Shown piece after piece: positions 32,633-44,840 of a stretch of DNA of 64,000 nucleotides. The first letter of the stretch is position 1; each line of letters starts with the position of its first letter. The DNA is from Prostheceraeus crozeri (taxonomy: Eukaryota > Platyhelminthes > Polycladida > Euryleptidae), in assembly GCA_907163375.1 (NCBI GenBank), contig CAJQUW010008939.1, forward strand, positions 310,001 to 374,000, in the 5' to 3' direction. The position numbers and the translations under genes were made by a program. Below the pieces are notes generated by a model. That model saw nothing but the letters and a program-made list of their open reading frames with translations, was not told where the DNA came from and made no database searches.

Positions 32633-32742
32633 TGGCCATTCATGCAATGTAAAATCTGCAGGCGACCGATCCATTGTTGAGGTAGCTCGTTAGATGTCAA
32701 AAGTCGTCGGACTTCATCATGCCAGTGCGGTAGCCTAACACC
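32633..32742 (-). CDS. Unrecognised seven-exon host gene, exon 5
   Basis: A 110-bp exon between acceptor tttctacag and donor gtaagatc. It encodes GVRLPHWHDEVRRLL, then NELPQQWIGRLQILHCMNG, and leaves two bases of a codon that exon 6 completes. Composition is clearly protein-like, with Trp and paired charged residues. Confidence 0.7.
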
Positions 32743-34389
32743 CTGTAGAAAGATGGGTTTTAGAATCGGTACTAAACCTGAAGGAGAAACCAGTTTTGTA
32801 GCCTTTCCAGATATGTGATGCAGGCGATGAAATCGGATGATTCTTTTTGAAAGTCCCTGTGTTAAAAAAAGTTATTGGTAATTATGAACCAATTTTGTCC
32901 CAGTGGATGTCAAAACACCCAAACACCTGATGTATTACACAGATAAAGGTTCTAAAATAATTCTCTTAATATCTAAGATGAGCATTAATATGCATGTATT
33001 ACACCGAATAAGAATAGACCTAGTATTTCAGAGGATACTGAAATAAACGAACATTGATTCTGACAGTACAATGGGATTTAATGCTGTATCATCATGGCAT
33101 TTGAATCTGAATTTTCTATGTGAAATCTAATTCTACCTCAGTAAATGTGTCATTTTCAGATGAATTTGATCTTGATCTAATGTGTCATGAAAGGTTAAGT
33201 TAGGCTGCAACAAAACATGCCTCAGATTATTTAACTCTACCACACGCATAACTACTTAAAATACATAACGCTTGAAAAAGATTGTGAAAATTCTTAAGTC
33301 ATTAATGCACATGCAGATTAGAAAACGAAATGCCGGTAGTGGGCCCTAACCCGCGATGAATTAAGTATAAGGGGGTAGGCAAGGATAGATATCTGGATGT
33401 TTAGTGCAAAGTGAACGTGCGCACTGTCATGCAATTGTACAATGCATTTCACAGACATCCCCGTGAACACGCCGGGCGGGAGACACCGGTGAAATACATT
33501 GGACATTTGCATACCAGAGTTCGCCTTTCCACTACACCGAACATCTATGTTGCCCTGTACTCCCACATTTGATAACTATGACGAAGCTGGGATTATTTTA
33601 CGATGAGAATTGGATGAAAAGCATTCCTCTATATCGTTAGGTATTTAGATATTCTTGAAATTTACATCGAATATCTCATCCAGTTGAATTTGAATGACTT
33701 TTCAATTTGTAAAAACACATATTGGAAAATGGTGAAGATGTAAACTAATATCCATCCTATCTGATCTCCACTATTCTGTAATCTCCGCCTAGTTATAATA
33801 AGGTAATTAATTTGTACATAGCTTCATGTGAATTCTTACACATCTATTTCATTGTCGAATCCACAGGGACAATAAACTGTCTGATTTTCCTAATTTCACG
33901 AATGAAACAAACATGAAACGTGACTCAAACGACCGCATTTTAACAACTATTGTAAGGTATTATATTGCAATAAAATATTATATGATTTGCACTTGACCAC
34001 GGTTAAAAGTGTGTTTTACGCCATGAAAGATAGCATCTTCCTTAAAATTTTATTATATGTTTCCACAATAGGTTTGCATTCTTGACTAAGTCTTTTCTAA
34101 GACCAAAAGGGTCAATGTGATAACGGTATTACCAGTAAATTCTTCTTGTTTCTCCGATTGTACGAGCCGCTGCTCCATTTCATAGTAAATTATCCCTGTG
34201 GATGCTATTGAATACCATTTCTACAGACAGAGGTTATTTTAGCACTTCTAGACGTCAGAGCGTTTATGCGTATATCAACAAATAATTATAATTATCTTTA
34301 AAATTTTAAGTAAAGGAAAAATTAGGTTAAGAGATTGAAATGCGACGATGAATTACAGAAATCAATTAAAAACTAATGGAAAAATTTAC
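32743..34389. other. Intron 4 of the seven-exon gene
   Basis: A GC-richer patch at 33320-33560 contains an open minus-strand frame without recognisable domain. No TIR pair was found. Confidence 0.4.
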
Positions 34390-34447
34390 CTCTTCAAATC
34401 CGGACTCCGCCACGTTCATTAAGGCGGACGCCTCAGCCAAACGTTGC
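34390..34447 (-). CDS. Unrecognised seven-exon host gene, exon 4
   Basis: A 58-bp exon between acceptor tctttcag and donor gtaaat. Its first base completes an Arg codon from exon 3; it encodes QRLAEASALMNVAESGFEE, a helical segment, and ends in phase 0. Confidence 0.7.
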
Positions 34448-36021
34448 CTGAAAGAACATCAACAACACAATAACCATACATTCAATAATTCCAAAACACT
34501 TTATGTGAGTTCTCTGGTGTTTTAAAGAGATTGAAATAAGAAGTCATGATTGCTTCTAAACAAAGTCAGGAGGGCTGTCAAAAAGCTTTCACTTACCTCC
34601 ATGGAGAGTTAATTATCTATCCTATTATCTGACTTAGAAGGCTTTTTTGCTTATTTTACAGGATGATCATCCCCAGCACAACAAGGTCCATTAATAAGGT
34701 TATTCAATGAAAAAAATGAACAAAAGTTAAAATATCAGATCTTCCAAAATTGCATTAGAGTACTCTGAGGAAGAGTAGTCCAAAGCTGTGCCGAACAAAA
34801 CAAATATCTCGAGCAACTCAAAGCAAAACAATAATTCGGGATAAATGAGTGACTTTAAGTTTTACCACGAAAGGGCGTCAATGAGGTTAGGATCATTTGA
34901 TAAAATGAAATGAAACAATGAAATGTTTGATTACATATCACTTTGTTCCGCAGTAGCCAATACATTATCAAGAAAGGCTTCAAATTACATGCCTTTTCAA
35001 ATTCAATTAATTCCTCTTTGCATCTTGAAGTCTAACTAATAAATGTTATATCCATGATTAATGACGAAATGAAGTAAAGAAAATATTGGGTGGTTGATAT
35101 AGAAAAACATGCCTATGGGCGGCGTACCTTTTAATTAATGACTGATTTTTGGAGAGGCGTTTGTTAAAACTTACTGTATTAGTAAGCAAATAAATGAATA
35201 AAAATATACATCTGAAAAACATGAGTCTATCATAATATGTTATATTTACACGTCTCGGAAAGGGAGACTATCCGTTCAAAATTGCAACATTAGCATGAAA
35301 TATTTACACGATCCAAAGTCTTATTATGAAGGAGATGGGGCCGCATGACCTTCGTGTTGGAATTGATTTATTTTCTACTACTTTACGCATCTATTTTATC
35401 AAGTCTCTTGGGCGCATCTACGAAAACTGGCTGGTGTCACGAATTTGAATAAAGCACCGCTTCGTGTCACTTTAGTTATTTCAATTTCATGGATGATGCG
35501 ATGTTCCCTAGTAACGCCAGCATCTTATAATCATTTTCTAGAACACTCAACGCTTTGGAATCGACGATCCAAGAAAGCATCGCACACTCAATGGATCTAG
35601 AATTAAGTCACTTAAGAGCACAGCGGTCGCTAATTGTAAAACACAGCGAAAGAAACTGCATTTTCGCATTACCTCACACATTGTTTGAATTCTGTAATTT
35701 CATCTAAGAATCTACAAGTTTGAGCTTATCAATTAGCTTAAAAATATGTTCTCACTTGGATAAAGCACTGACTCCACCTCAATGGCGTAAAATCATGGAA
35801 CAGGAATGGTATATTCTGAGTATTTGCTCAGTATATTCTAATCTAAAAGACCTTTGATATAAGATATGCAAGGATTGTATGTCCGCAGCAAAGATTGTAT
35901 ATCTTATCATAATGCATGTAGGTATATTTTAAGCTATAGGATCAAACTACTAAGTCTTGTAGTTATGGTATTTGACTTTGATTTTCTTGGAAACTTAGAA
36001 ACTTGTTTCCGTGCACGAGTT
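34448..36021. other. Intron 3 of the seven-exon gene, proximal part
   Basis: AT-rich, no recognisable element. Confidence 0.4.
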
Positions 36022-36073
36022 TATTGAGCGGTGAGTGATGACTCACGTGTCTGAGAGTTCGACTCCGCTGAAC
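36022..36073 (+). repeat. tRNA-derived relic (possible SINE head)
   Basis: GAGCGGTGAGTG followed by gactcacgtgtctgagag and GTTCGACTCC reproduces the D-arm, anticodon-arm and T-arm order of tRNA-derived SINE heads. The B box is perfect; the A box is not, and no acceptor stem forms. Confidence 0.4.
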
Positions 36074-36457
36074 AACGCTGGTTATTTTTAGACATTGCGG
36101 CATCTCTACCATAAGAACTGTTCTGATTTATTCATCCCATACAAAACAGAGAGATGCATGATGATAGCTCTCATTGATCTTCATGCGTTTGACAACGTAG
36201 TACCTAAATTAGAATGGCAAGCAAACGGTCATACGACACGGCATTTAAACTTAAAGTTATTGGAAAGGCTGACATTATCGGAAACCGACTAGCTGCTAGG
36301 CATTATATGTGGATGAACGACGAATACGTGAATGGCGAAAAAGAGAAGTGATATTGAAAGTGTGACAGTAAAACGCAGCACGTTTGTTTTAAGCTTTTTC
36401 TACTTCTAAAAGGTGCGGCGTTTATTTAAAAAATTAACCACTCTGCTGCGGCGTTTA

Positions 36458-36760
36458 CTAGAGGGCGGCGTCTATTAGAGGAAATACTTTAATCGTTGGC
36501 ATTCTCTTTAGGTATTCAATATACTGCGACAGACTTTTGTTGTCAATTCCCTGGGACAGTTTATCAATACCGGTTTGAGACCATCTTGCACGAGTATCAC
36601 TTTGACTTGACACCCTGCTATTAGCATCCTCAGTCATGGAGTTATGAGTTAAAAATATTTTCATAAACATTAGTCTTAGCTCCTTTGTCATCCTCATATT
36701 CCTTTCAGAACTTTTTTGCTGAGGGGCAGCTTCGGTACGAAGGTTAGTCCTTTTCCTCAA
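36458..36760 (-). other. Unassigned minus-strand frame in intron 3
   Basis: One hundred codons, charged and helical in its middle (ERNMRMTKELRLMFMKI), ending shortly before aataaacgccgc on the minus strand, which could serve as a polyadenylation signal. It might be an alternative 3' exon reading through from exon 3 or a repeat-derived frame; the flanking words gacgccgcc/ggcggcgtc repeat. Not recognised. Confidence 0.3.
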
Positions 36761-36810
36761 GCTTTAATTAAAAAGAAAAGGTAAACAGTGAAAATTTCAA
36801 TTTCACTCAC

Positions 36811-36941
36811 CGTCTTATTTCCTCATGAGAAGATAAAATGTCAATCAGCACATTTCTCCAAGTGGACCATCCGCAAAATGTTTCATATTCACCAATGTAT
36901 GCCAACAGCATTTCCATGATGCCTTGCTCGTCCCGCCACAT
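36811..36941 (-). CDS. Unrecognised seven-exon host gene, exon 3
   Basis: A 131-bp exon between acceptor tgatatttcag and donor gtgagtg. It encodes MWRDEQGIMEMLLAYIGEYE, then TFCGWSTWRNVLIDILSSHE, and leaves two bases of an Arg codon completed by exon 4. The high-quality splice sites, the tryptophan-rich conserved look and the phase match make this the best-supported exon of the gene. The seven exons together give about 190 codons of C-terminal sequence with no recognised domain, signal peptide or membrane span; a cytosolic helical protein is the most I can say. Confidence 0.75.
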
Positions 36942-37864
36942 CTGAAATATCAAAAAGAATGGACTTCAATGGTGAGTGATCAACTTCATGCATTAGGGTT
37001 TCGATTATAGGTAAATGACATCAATTTTTCCATTTGAATTTTTAAATCTATTTTCCTCGGTCATCTTTCAAAATGTTTGCGAAGACAAGTCCGATGTATT
37101 ACATTATGAATGTTTGCTGAAGAATCTTTAACTTAGTTTTACACTACTGGGATGAGCTGAACCTTACTCTGTGAATTACTTAACTCAGGTACACAGAGGT
37201 GAGCATTATACCTGCCATTTATTAAATGGCTCGAGAAACGTCCGAATTTATTAGGTGTTTGTCTTAAACAAGGGTTATCAAAAAAATTCCTTGCAATTAA
37301 GTTGGACTAAGAAATACATTGATTTCAACTGCAGCAGAAAGGGATCGACTAATTCAGACATGTCACTACAAAATTGAAATCCTCGGATTTAATGACCTGT
37401 GGGGCCATTCATAGAATAATTGAGTTATGTGTTAAGAAATAGTGGCGTTCCAGGCTATAAAGCGGGACATATATTATCTGTGAGTCTCTCACATCTCATC
37501 ATAAATTTCAGTGACTCCGTATATTCATAGGTCATAAGAGCCGTAACATGCTTTGTCAAGACAGTTCAATAGCAGCAATTATATATGACAATAATCCTAG
37601 TAAGATGCTTCACTTGCTCTTATATTATGTTGCACGCGTACAATAGAAATTAATTTTCATTCAAATTAGCCTAAAGTATTCATTAGCAGAAAGCCATCTA
37701 GAACATTTTACATAAAAAATCTCTAACATATGACATTTTTGATTAAAAGAATCATACATCTGAAATATAAAGGAGCCACGGGGTAGGAAAAAGATAGTAC
37801 CTCTCACAGAATGAAGCGCAACATACAGTCTATCGTCTGATATTGGACCACACATCCCCAGGAG
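36942..37864. other. Intron 2 of the seven-exon gene, proximal part
   Basis: No feature identified. The minus-strand frame 37661-37855 has no recognisable domain. Confidence 0.4.
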
Positions 37865-38840
37865 TAGGACAGTTCCAGTTTAGTCCACTCAAGACCGTGT
37901 AACTCTCAGTATAAACCCGGCTAGAGGAGGCCTGCTACGATGATCTGAGCGGATCTAGAGGAGCATACCTCAATAACAATAGCCAGTGGCACGTGATTGC
38001 CCTGCTAGCACGTGCCAAACAACCAAATTGGTCAACGTTATTCGCGAAGGCTTGGAGAAGAGATGGCGCTGCCAAGTCCACTGAAGCCCACTGAAAGGAC
38101 ATGATGAAAGACGAATCACAGAATACATACCGGATCGGTCGAGACCCGGGCAACCAACGGCCGCGCTACCCACTGTGAGACTCTAGGATGGGAGTGTCAA
38201 GTATGCTACTGGAGCAGCATCAACATCAATATACAAGCTCAAACTTCTAACGGCGAGGACCACTACAGAAACATGGAACGTTGGGACTTTATGCCAGCCT
38301 GGAAAAGTACAGGGACTCACCCACGAACTCGAGCGATACAGATGGGACATCATTGGTCTTGCCTAAGTCAGTTGAACAGATTTAGGTGAAACGACGACGG
38401 ATGATGGCGACAAGATATGGTTCAGTGGAGATGATAAAAAGCACCAACATGGAGTGGCATTCATAGTTCGGAAAGAGATTTTGTCATGTGCAATCAGCTA
38501 CACGCCAATTTCGAGCAGACTTATCTCCATTCGAATATCAGCAAAGCCACATAACATGACTATCATTCTATCATTCAAGTATATGCCCCACAACTGACTG
38601 CGAAGATGAAGACATCGAGGAATTTTATGAACAATTGGAGCACACTATATCAGACATTTCAAAAAAGACATATTGATAATACAAGGCGACTGGAACGCTA
38701 AGGTTGTCCCAGATGCTGAAAACTGGGAAGGTACAACTGCACGCTTTGGCATCGGTGAGACGAACGAACGAGGACTGCGACTGTTGGAATTCGCGAAGCG
38801 TCATATACTTACGTTTGGCAACACCCTCCACTAAAAGGTA
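37865..38840 (+). pseudogene. LINE 5' part: leader and AP-endonuclease fragment
   Basis: From about 38270 the plus strand reads TWNVGTLCQPGKVQGLTHEL, RYRWDIIGLA, then DDKKHQHGVAFIVRKEILSC, IQGDWNAKV and GETNERGLRLLEFAKRH. This is the exonuclease-endonuclease-phosphatase domain at the start of non-LTR retrotransposon ORF2, with the IxGDWNAxV block carrying catalytic Asp and Asn. The frame changes two or three times and contains stops. The GC-richer sequence before it (37865-38240) looks like the LINE leader. The element is cut off after the endonuclease; no RT follows. It lies in an intron of the minus-strand host gene. Confidence 0.7.
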
Positions 38841-39152
38841 AGACTCTAGAAGGTACAGACGAGAATTTTTTAAGTGAAACATTATCTAGCACCACGTTCG
38901 GGAGTATTTCGACGTTAGTATCATTACCCGAAATTACCATGACGACAAAAGCTGATAACAAGAGCTGACGAATGCTGCGTCATTCAAGTGTTTATTTCGT
39001 TCTCAGATGGAAAAAATGAATCCGCAATCAGATATGCAAATTTCTAATTTCTTTTCAGTTGACCTTGTAATAGGCCTACCAATTATGAAAGCTATTAATA
39101 GCATCCAAAGAGCCCTAAACATGGTCTCCACTATTTTATGCCTGCCACTTAC
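38841..39152. other. Intron 2 of the seven-exon gene, distal part
   Basis: Nothing identified between the LINE fragment and the micro-exon. Confidence 0.4.
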
Positions 39153-39181
39153 ATGGAAGACAGGAGACCCATAAAAATGAC
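39153..39181 (-). CDS. Unrecognised seven-exon host gene, exon 2 (29-bp micro-exon)
   Basis: A 29-bp segment between acceptor aaatgtcaag and a strong donor, gtaagtgg. Its first two bases complete a Gly codon from exon 1, then it encodes HFYGSPVFH and ends in phase 0, exactly the phase exon 3 needs. It was found by searching for a segment that would reconcile exons 1 and 3, so it has less independent support than they do. Confidence 0.5.
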
Positions 39182-39252
39182 CTTGACATTTAGCGAAAGG
39201 TGTTTTTCAAATAGTAGGCCAACTCTATCCATCAGATAATATGCCTACTTAC

Positions 39253-39366
39253 CCCAACCCCTATCCTGAACGAATGTTTGCGTCTCATGTGACATCTGTT
39301 TCATGTAATCGTGTTGAACCACCACATAAATTAAGTCCTCGTTAAGATAGAACTTCAGACAGAATT
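39253..39366 (-). CDS. Unrecognised seven-exon host gene, first exon seen
   Basis: A 114-bp exon between acceptor ttaaaaaacag and donor gtaagtag. It encodes FCLKFYLNEDLIYVVVQHDY, then MKQMSHETQTFVQDRGW, and ends one base into a Gly codon. It begins mid-codon, so more exons lie upstream; a candidate at 39725-39815 could not be phased. The Tc1 element at 39943 may have pushed them further away. Confidence 0.6.
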
Positions 39367-39942
39367 CTGTTTTTTAACTCGTCCAAGTATATATTCAGCA
39401 CTCTTAGAAAGTTACAATATCAAACTCCCAAAAAAGGCGATTTTTCGGCAATTTTTCTTCATCCTCGCCTGAGACATAAACGACTGAAGCAGTCATCGCG
39501 ATTTTTTCACTGCCTGATATGAAGATGGTCCTGGAAAAAGCACTGGTGGTTTCATGCTGCCTAGTATAAAAGTTCCTTCAGGACGACCCATATGCCAACT
39601 CACCCCTGTCTCCCCTACATGTGACACATCAAAATAGGGCATTTGTTTCGCAACTAAAGATAAAATCGACAGAAGTAGGGTATGGATGTAAATGACTAAA
39701 ATACAGTATAAGTATTCTCAACAGTAATGTAACCCCTCTATTTTCAATGGTGCTGGCAGACTCTTTCATCGATGTCTGTGCCCATATCATCAAATTGGAG
39801 ATCAGCTGCTGCATATTTAGCCTAGTGGAACTTTTGTTATATCACACCAAAAAGTTTAGACTTCTCATATGTAAATTATGTTAAAGTTTACTCGAGTAAG
39901 ATGCTTATTCAACAACAATGATAGACTCAATTTCATGCAATA
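39367..39942. other. Intron or upstream flank, one possible exon
   Basis: On the minus strand near 39725-39815, after an acceptor-like ttccactag, two frames read like protein (KYAAADLQFDDMGTDIDER in one, MQQLISNLMIWAQTSMKE in the other). No donor fits well. Confidence 0.3.
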
Positions 39943-41600
39943 TACAGATTGTTTCATAAAAAATGGATCACCCTTAGACATCGCCTTAACTTCAACTTTG
40001 TCTAACTCCGCCAAACTTGAACGAATTTCTCTGAAATTTGGAAGATATGTCAGTTGTGCTTACTAATATCATTGTTGGAAATTTCAAGCATGAATATTGA
40101 GTTGTTTTCCTGTTATAAATAAAAAAGTAGTAGATAATTTGATCTTCATTTAGCAATGTTACACAAAATCATACCTCACTCTTATAAAATTACATTTGCT
40201 TCCTTTGTTATGTAATATGTTGTTCTACAAGCCAAAAGCTATCAAGCAAAACAAAAATAAAGAAAATCGGTCAATCAGAGCCAGTATAGCACCATTATTA
40301 TTCAACAATGATGTAACTGCTACATGTGATTAACTGGACTTCATGTTCCATAGCTTCCTGACTTCGTTGCGGTGGTGTTGGCAGCACTCCTGATTGCTTT
40401 CAGCTAGAAATCTATCTCTTACCGGTTGAAAACAATACAAAGCACAAATGAACAATAAGAGATCGCATTCACAAAAGGCAAAGTGTCAGCCTTGCTAGAA
40501 CTAGGGTTTTCTTTGTGAGCTACAAGCAGCGACTAAATGTCCCTTACACAAATGTGCATCGATGGCATAATGATGATTTTCGACTCTGTCGTAAAGAGGG
40601 CTCTGGCCGTCCACACAAAACATCCAAACGTAGAGACCGCCTAATTTTGAGATTTGTTAAAGTTGATCCAAGTCTCTCGTTAACTGAGATGGCTGCACTA
40701 GTCTCGTCTATTTCTAAGTCCACTATTCGTAGAGGACTTATTGAGTCGAATTTCAAGAGCTGTAAGAGGCCCTTCCAGATCGAATTATCAGATCAGCATA
40801 CAAAAAGACGTCTCAGATGGGCAATGAGTCATTGTCACTGGCGAAATCAATGGGATCGGGTTGTCTGGTCTGATGAGGCATCAGTCCATCTGAAGGATAG
40901 TGATGGTCGATTGAGATTATGGATAAAATCTGATCAGGAAATTCCGAGACATTTACATCGTCCCCGAGTACAAGGTGGTGCGACTCTACTGATTTGGGCT
41001 GGCATTTGGACCAATGGCCGCTCTGAACTTCACATACAGCAAGGAACCATGAATTCTGAACGCTATGTGAATGTTTTACGAATGAACATTGGCCAAATGA
41101 CAGATCAACTTGGTGATCCATCGACTTGGTTATTTATGGATGATAATGCTACGTGTCACAGGAGTAGTAGAGTCAACTTATGCAAGTCTCAATTAGGGCT
41201 TAGGACATTATCTTGGCCAGCTCGTTCTCCTGATCTGAATCCCATAGAAAATGTATGGAGTATTCTAAAACGTAACGTTCGTCGTTCACTGCTACCTACA
41301 GATGGCGCATCACAACTTACGTCACTGTTAAAAAGAGAGTGGAGAAAGTTAGATCAGTCAAAAATCAACGATATCATCGAATCAATGCCTAGACGAATTG
41401 GTAATGTCATTGACAATAAGGGTAGGGCCACAAAATATTAGCTTCTTAAGAACCGTTACTGTATCATAGCTTATCAGATTATATAAGGACATTTAAATAT
41501 ATTAGGGACATGAAATAACATGAAAAATGCTTTCTGTGTCATACTTATGTTTTATTTAGTCAAATTTTAGGATGATCCACTTTTTATGAAACGGACTGTA
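39943..41600 (+). mobile_element. Tc1-family DNA transposon, 1.66 kb
   Basis: TIRs of about 32 bp start TACAG: the left end at 39943 and the inverse of the right end share TTTCATAAAAA and TGGATCA with about five differences. Both sides are flanked by TA (39941-39942 and 41601-41602), the Tc1/mariner target. One transposase gene lies inside on the plus strand, near the right end. Size and layout are typical of the family. Confidence 0.85.
40515..41441 (+). CDS. Tc1 transposase, DD34E (about 308 aa, N-terminus incomplete)
   Basis: The catalytic core is complete: VVWSDEAS (D120 counting from the GTG at 40515), FMDDNATCHRS (D210) and SPDLNPIENVWSILK (E245), with 34 residues between the last two, the Tc1 signature. 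Before it, GSGRPHKTS is the linker between the two helix-turn-helix units. The first helix-turn-helix is poor: the frame has no upstream ATG, is open back to about 40450 with a GTG the first candidate start, and the usual N-terminal 40-50 residues are missing or shifted. The C-terminus ends naturally. Likely an inactive but young-looking copy. Confidence 0.85.
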   Translation: MSYKQRLNVPYTNVHRWHNDDFRLCRKEGSGRPHKTSKRRDRLILRFVKVDPSLSLTEMAALVSSISKSTIRRGLIESNFKSCKRPFQIELSDQHTKRRLRWAMSHCHWRNQWDRVVWSDEASVHLKDSDGRLRLWIKSDQEIPRHLHRPRVQGGATLLIWAGIWTNGRSELHIQQGTMNSERYVNVLRMNIGQMTDQLGDPSTWLFMDDNATCHRSSRVNLCKSQLGLRTLSWPARSPDLNPIENVWSILKRNVRRSLLPTDGASQLTSLLKREWRKLDQSKINDIIESMPRRIGNVIDNKGRATKY

Positions 41601-41602
41601 TA

Positions 41603-41889
41603 ATTGTAATTAATGAACGGCAATTATTCAAGCTATCACTTCAGTAAACTGAGTAAACCCGTTTTTCAACTGTCGAATCAGGTCTACACATATGTGAATA
41701 TCAACATCCTATTTCCATCATTAACGTATTGTGATCTATCCGAAAGAAATGATATCGAAAATAAATATTCGAATGGACACACAAAATCCAGCAGAAGACG
41801 AGATACAGTAGAACACACACAAAAGACATCACGCTAGTTTTGAGACGGAATATTGCAATATCCCGGAAAATAATTGCCAACATTATATA
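41603..41889. other. Short unique stretch between two transposons
   Basis: Nothing identified besides the last bases (attatata), which resemble the target duplication of the next element. Confidence 0.4.
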
Positions 41890-42639
41890 CAGGGCTGCCA
41901 CTCTTATGAAAAATAAAAACCGGAACGTCAAATCGTAATGGGCCCTCTAAACTACGTAGTCGTGGGCCCCCTCAAAGAAAGAAACTTACGATCATTGGAT
42001 ATCACACAACCCGGTAAGTTTTGAAAGCGTTCAAGCAGAAGTTGGCTCTGTTCTAATAAGGATGCTTCTGAATCCTCACATTTAGCAAGAAAATGTATAA
42101 AATTACTACTGATGCTTATTCAATCATCAGTTTCAACAAGGTGCACTAGAATACATGACTCGAACAGCTACTATTTTCAGGAGAACCGTTTTCGAAGGTT
42201 AGACAAAGTGTACTACGAAGACCCTTCTATCTGCCCTTAATGCAAAATCAGCATGAAGTTATGGAACGATTGACGATTTCAGCTCGATATAAAGACTGCA
42301 TATTATCGAATAATCTACATATGGGCCAATGGATGATTTTACTAAACTGTCTCAAAGACAACTTTCTTCATTTCGTTCAAAAATTTTATATTCAAATTTA
42401 TAATGCACTATTCTCGTGCAGCTTTGTCATTTTCTATTAATCGTGCCATGACGTCACACGGTGCAAGATCCCGTCTTTATTGTGAAGAATTTTCATGAAA
42501 CCACTAGGAAATTACTGTCCAGCTGTTCGACGTTTGGAAGACTGCTTCAGCAGAGCGGTCTGGTCACAGCAAATATCTTCATACAAAATCCATGGTCAGC
42601 GCAGTCTAAATGCTTGGGCAGATATTTCCATAAGCCATC

Positions 42640-43040
42640 CTCTTTGGAAGAGCCATTATTCTTTCGAGAATGTGTGGCAAAATCTTCCTTTCTATGCTGT
42701 ATAAAATATACCGAATGTCATGACGGATAGGAATATCTTCATGCAGGATGGAATGCCAGCGCACTGCTACAGATCCATCGCAAATTATTTGAACAGCAAT
42801 TTTCCTAAATCTTGGATTGACTGTCATGGGAACCTTTGGAATGGCTTCCGATAGCACCAGATACAATGCCTTGTGACTTTTTTCTTTTAGGCACGTTTAT
42901 GAAATGGTGCATTAGAGTCATCCTATGCATTCGGATGAACTGGGAAACAAAGCTTTGCACCGTTTTCTGCAGAACGACGAGCGATTGCGTAGAGATACGC
43001 TCTTGCGCTGCTAATCGAAGAATTAGATTGCGTTCGGGCA
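42640..43040 (+). pseudogene. Mariner-like transposase relic
   Basis: The plus strand reads MQDGMPAHCYRSIANYLNSN, FPKSWIDCHGNLW and, in another frame, LPIAPDTMPCDFFLLGTFMK. This matches the 'QDGAPAH ... YLNETFP.RWIG ... WPARSPDLTPCDFFLWG' segment of mariner-related transposases, covering the second and third catalytic positions. Several frame changes occur and the N-terminal half is eroded. It is nested in the 4-kb hAT-type element. Confidence 0.65.
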
Positions 43041-43049
43041 AATGGTGAG

Positions 43050-44380
43050 CAAGTAGAAAATAAATGTTGTAGTGGTACTCGTGTCAGCAACTGTTTTTCT
43101 TTGAGTCATAATTAACCTACAGAAATTAATCATTGAGCCGCTAATTGTTATTGTATCAACAACTTTGAAATGATCACTGAGAATCAGCCACATTCGTTAA
43201 ACAAAATAATTTTGAATCAATGTCACACAGAATAAATTGACGACTAAAAACTATCGCATTTGCTCAATATGAGAAAACGTAGTTCTATATTGTGTCCAAA
43301 TATTGCACATACAGAATTAAGTATTTTGTTTATCTGCTTCGAAGTGCACGCAGATGAATCTGATTCTGTGATTACACATTGCAGAAGCCATGCAACTTAA
43401 TATACTATTTAATCTGAAATGAGATGAGAGCAACATTTGATACAATCCATTACGGGAAATACTAACGTTTCTGGATTTTAGCCGTCATCAGTGCAGTATA
43501 CCTGTAAAGAATCAGTTACTCACATGCAAACAAATCATCTTCCGAAATGCAGACATCCACAATTAACGAAATACATGCAGTTCGAATCTTATTCTGTATA
43601 GTTCGTTTCCAAAATTTGAAATTTGCAAACAGCAAATTCGTGTTTGCACTTCATGCACGAAGGTGAGCTGCCGGATTTCCAAGCACATTCACCTATCGAT
43701 GGTCTGTGGAATGAGTTGCTGATTTACTGCATTGATGGCGGCTAAAAAGTCAAAAACGCTTGAAGTTGAGCTTGAAGAAACTTCATCAGTACTTGTAGCT
43801 CCGGCAATGATTCAAATCAAACCTTGCCCTCATCTCTTCTACTTCAAACATAATAAAAAACTATTACATCTAAGAAGAACTTTTGGTTTTCAAACAAGAT
43901 TATGACAGCTATTGATAAAAGTTGAGCCGTCATGGCATAAGTAAATGCAAAGTCAACACGAAAAGAAATCCTTATCACTTCTGCAGTTGTTTGCGATATT
44001 TCAATTTTCGGTGCAGTCCTCGCCGAAATTTAGCCGCTTTTGCAACAAGTGATCATACAAAATATTCCTTCGTCATTCCCTTGTGTTCCCGAAACTTTTA
44101 AGTAAATTTTTCTTTCATATTTTTCTGGCAGCCGAGTCTTGAAAGACACGTTTTGGAGAGCATCAAAGTGATCAGAACTCAATTCATAATAGACTCTATA
44201 ATTACGTATTACAACTTTTTCGTCAAGCATTCCCACCTAAATTTATTTCTTATTTCAAAACCTTGATTACTTGCGCTTCGTCCAGTTTCTTAGGACTGAC
44301 GAAAGGATAACTGACTTCCTTGTAGAAGAATCTACTGCTCAAGAGTCAAGCGGAGTTTTAGAAAGCATCTGCTTTGAATC
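43050..44380. other. Interior of the hAT-type element, mostly unassigned
   Basis: It contains a PLE-end-like box on the minus strand (43467-43491: CTGATGACGG ... AGAAAC). On the minus strand 44030-44236 reads like protein (VVIRNYRVYYELSSDH, then RLPEKYERKIYLKVSG), preceded by FFYKEVSYPFVSPKKLDEAQ at 44240-44330 in a neighbouring frame; neither is recognised. These may be remnants of captured coding sequence. Confidence 0.3.
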
Positions 44381-44394
44381 GGGTCACCCTTGAA

Positions 44395-44840
44395 AATTGC
44401 AGTATCTTTAAGGTCCCCTAACAATCTGCATACCCGCGTTCACAATTTTAAAGAGCCCTATATAATCGAAAAAGGCACCACATGCTCTTATCTTTAAGTG
44501 TACCGGTCTCAATCCTATAGACCCTATACAATCTTAAGAGGTGTACTCGTATCTAAAAAAAAAGCTCTTCAAAAACTAAAACAGTTGCCGCAACCAATCT
44601 CAAAAGGGCTGATTCACAAAACCATGTAGGTTCCTTTCAAAATCTAAACATGGCCCCTCCACGATTTTATAGGGGCCCGTTCAAATTCTCAATAGGACCT
44701 GTTCACAATCTCAACCGATCTTAAAAGGGCCCTTTGCAGTCTCAAAAGGGGTCCCTCACAATCTCAAAAGCCCCTTCACGATCTTGAAGGGCCTGTTCAC
44801 GATCTTAAAAGGGCCCCTTCACAGTCTCATAAGGGCGATG
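44395..44840. repeat. GGGCCC-rich minisatellite, block 1
   Basis: Degenerate tandem units of roughly 25-30 bp built from words such as cacaatctcaaaaggg and cacgatcttaaaaggg. The units become more regular towards the right end. Confidence 0.75.
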
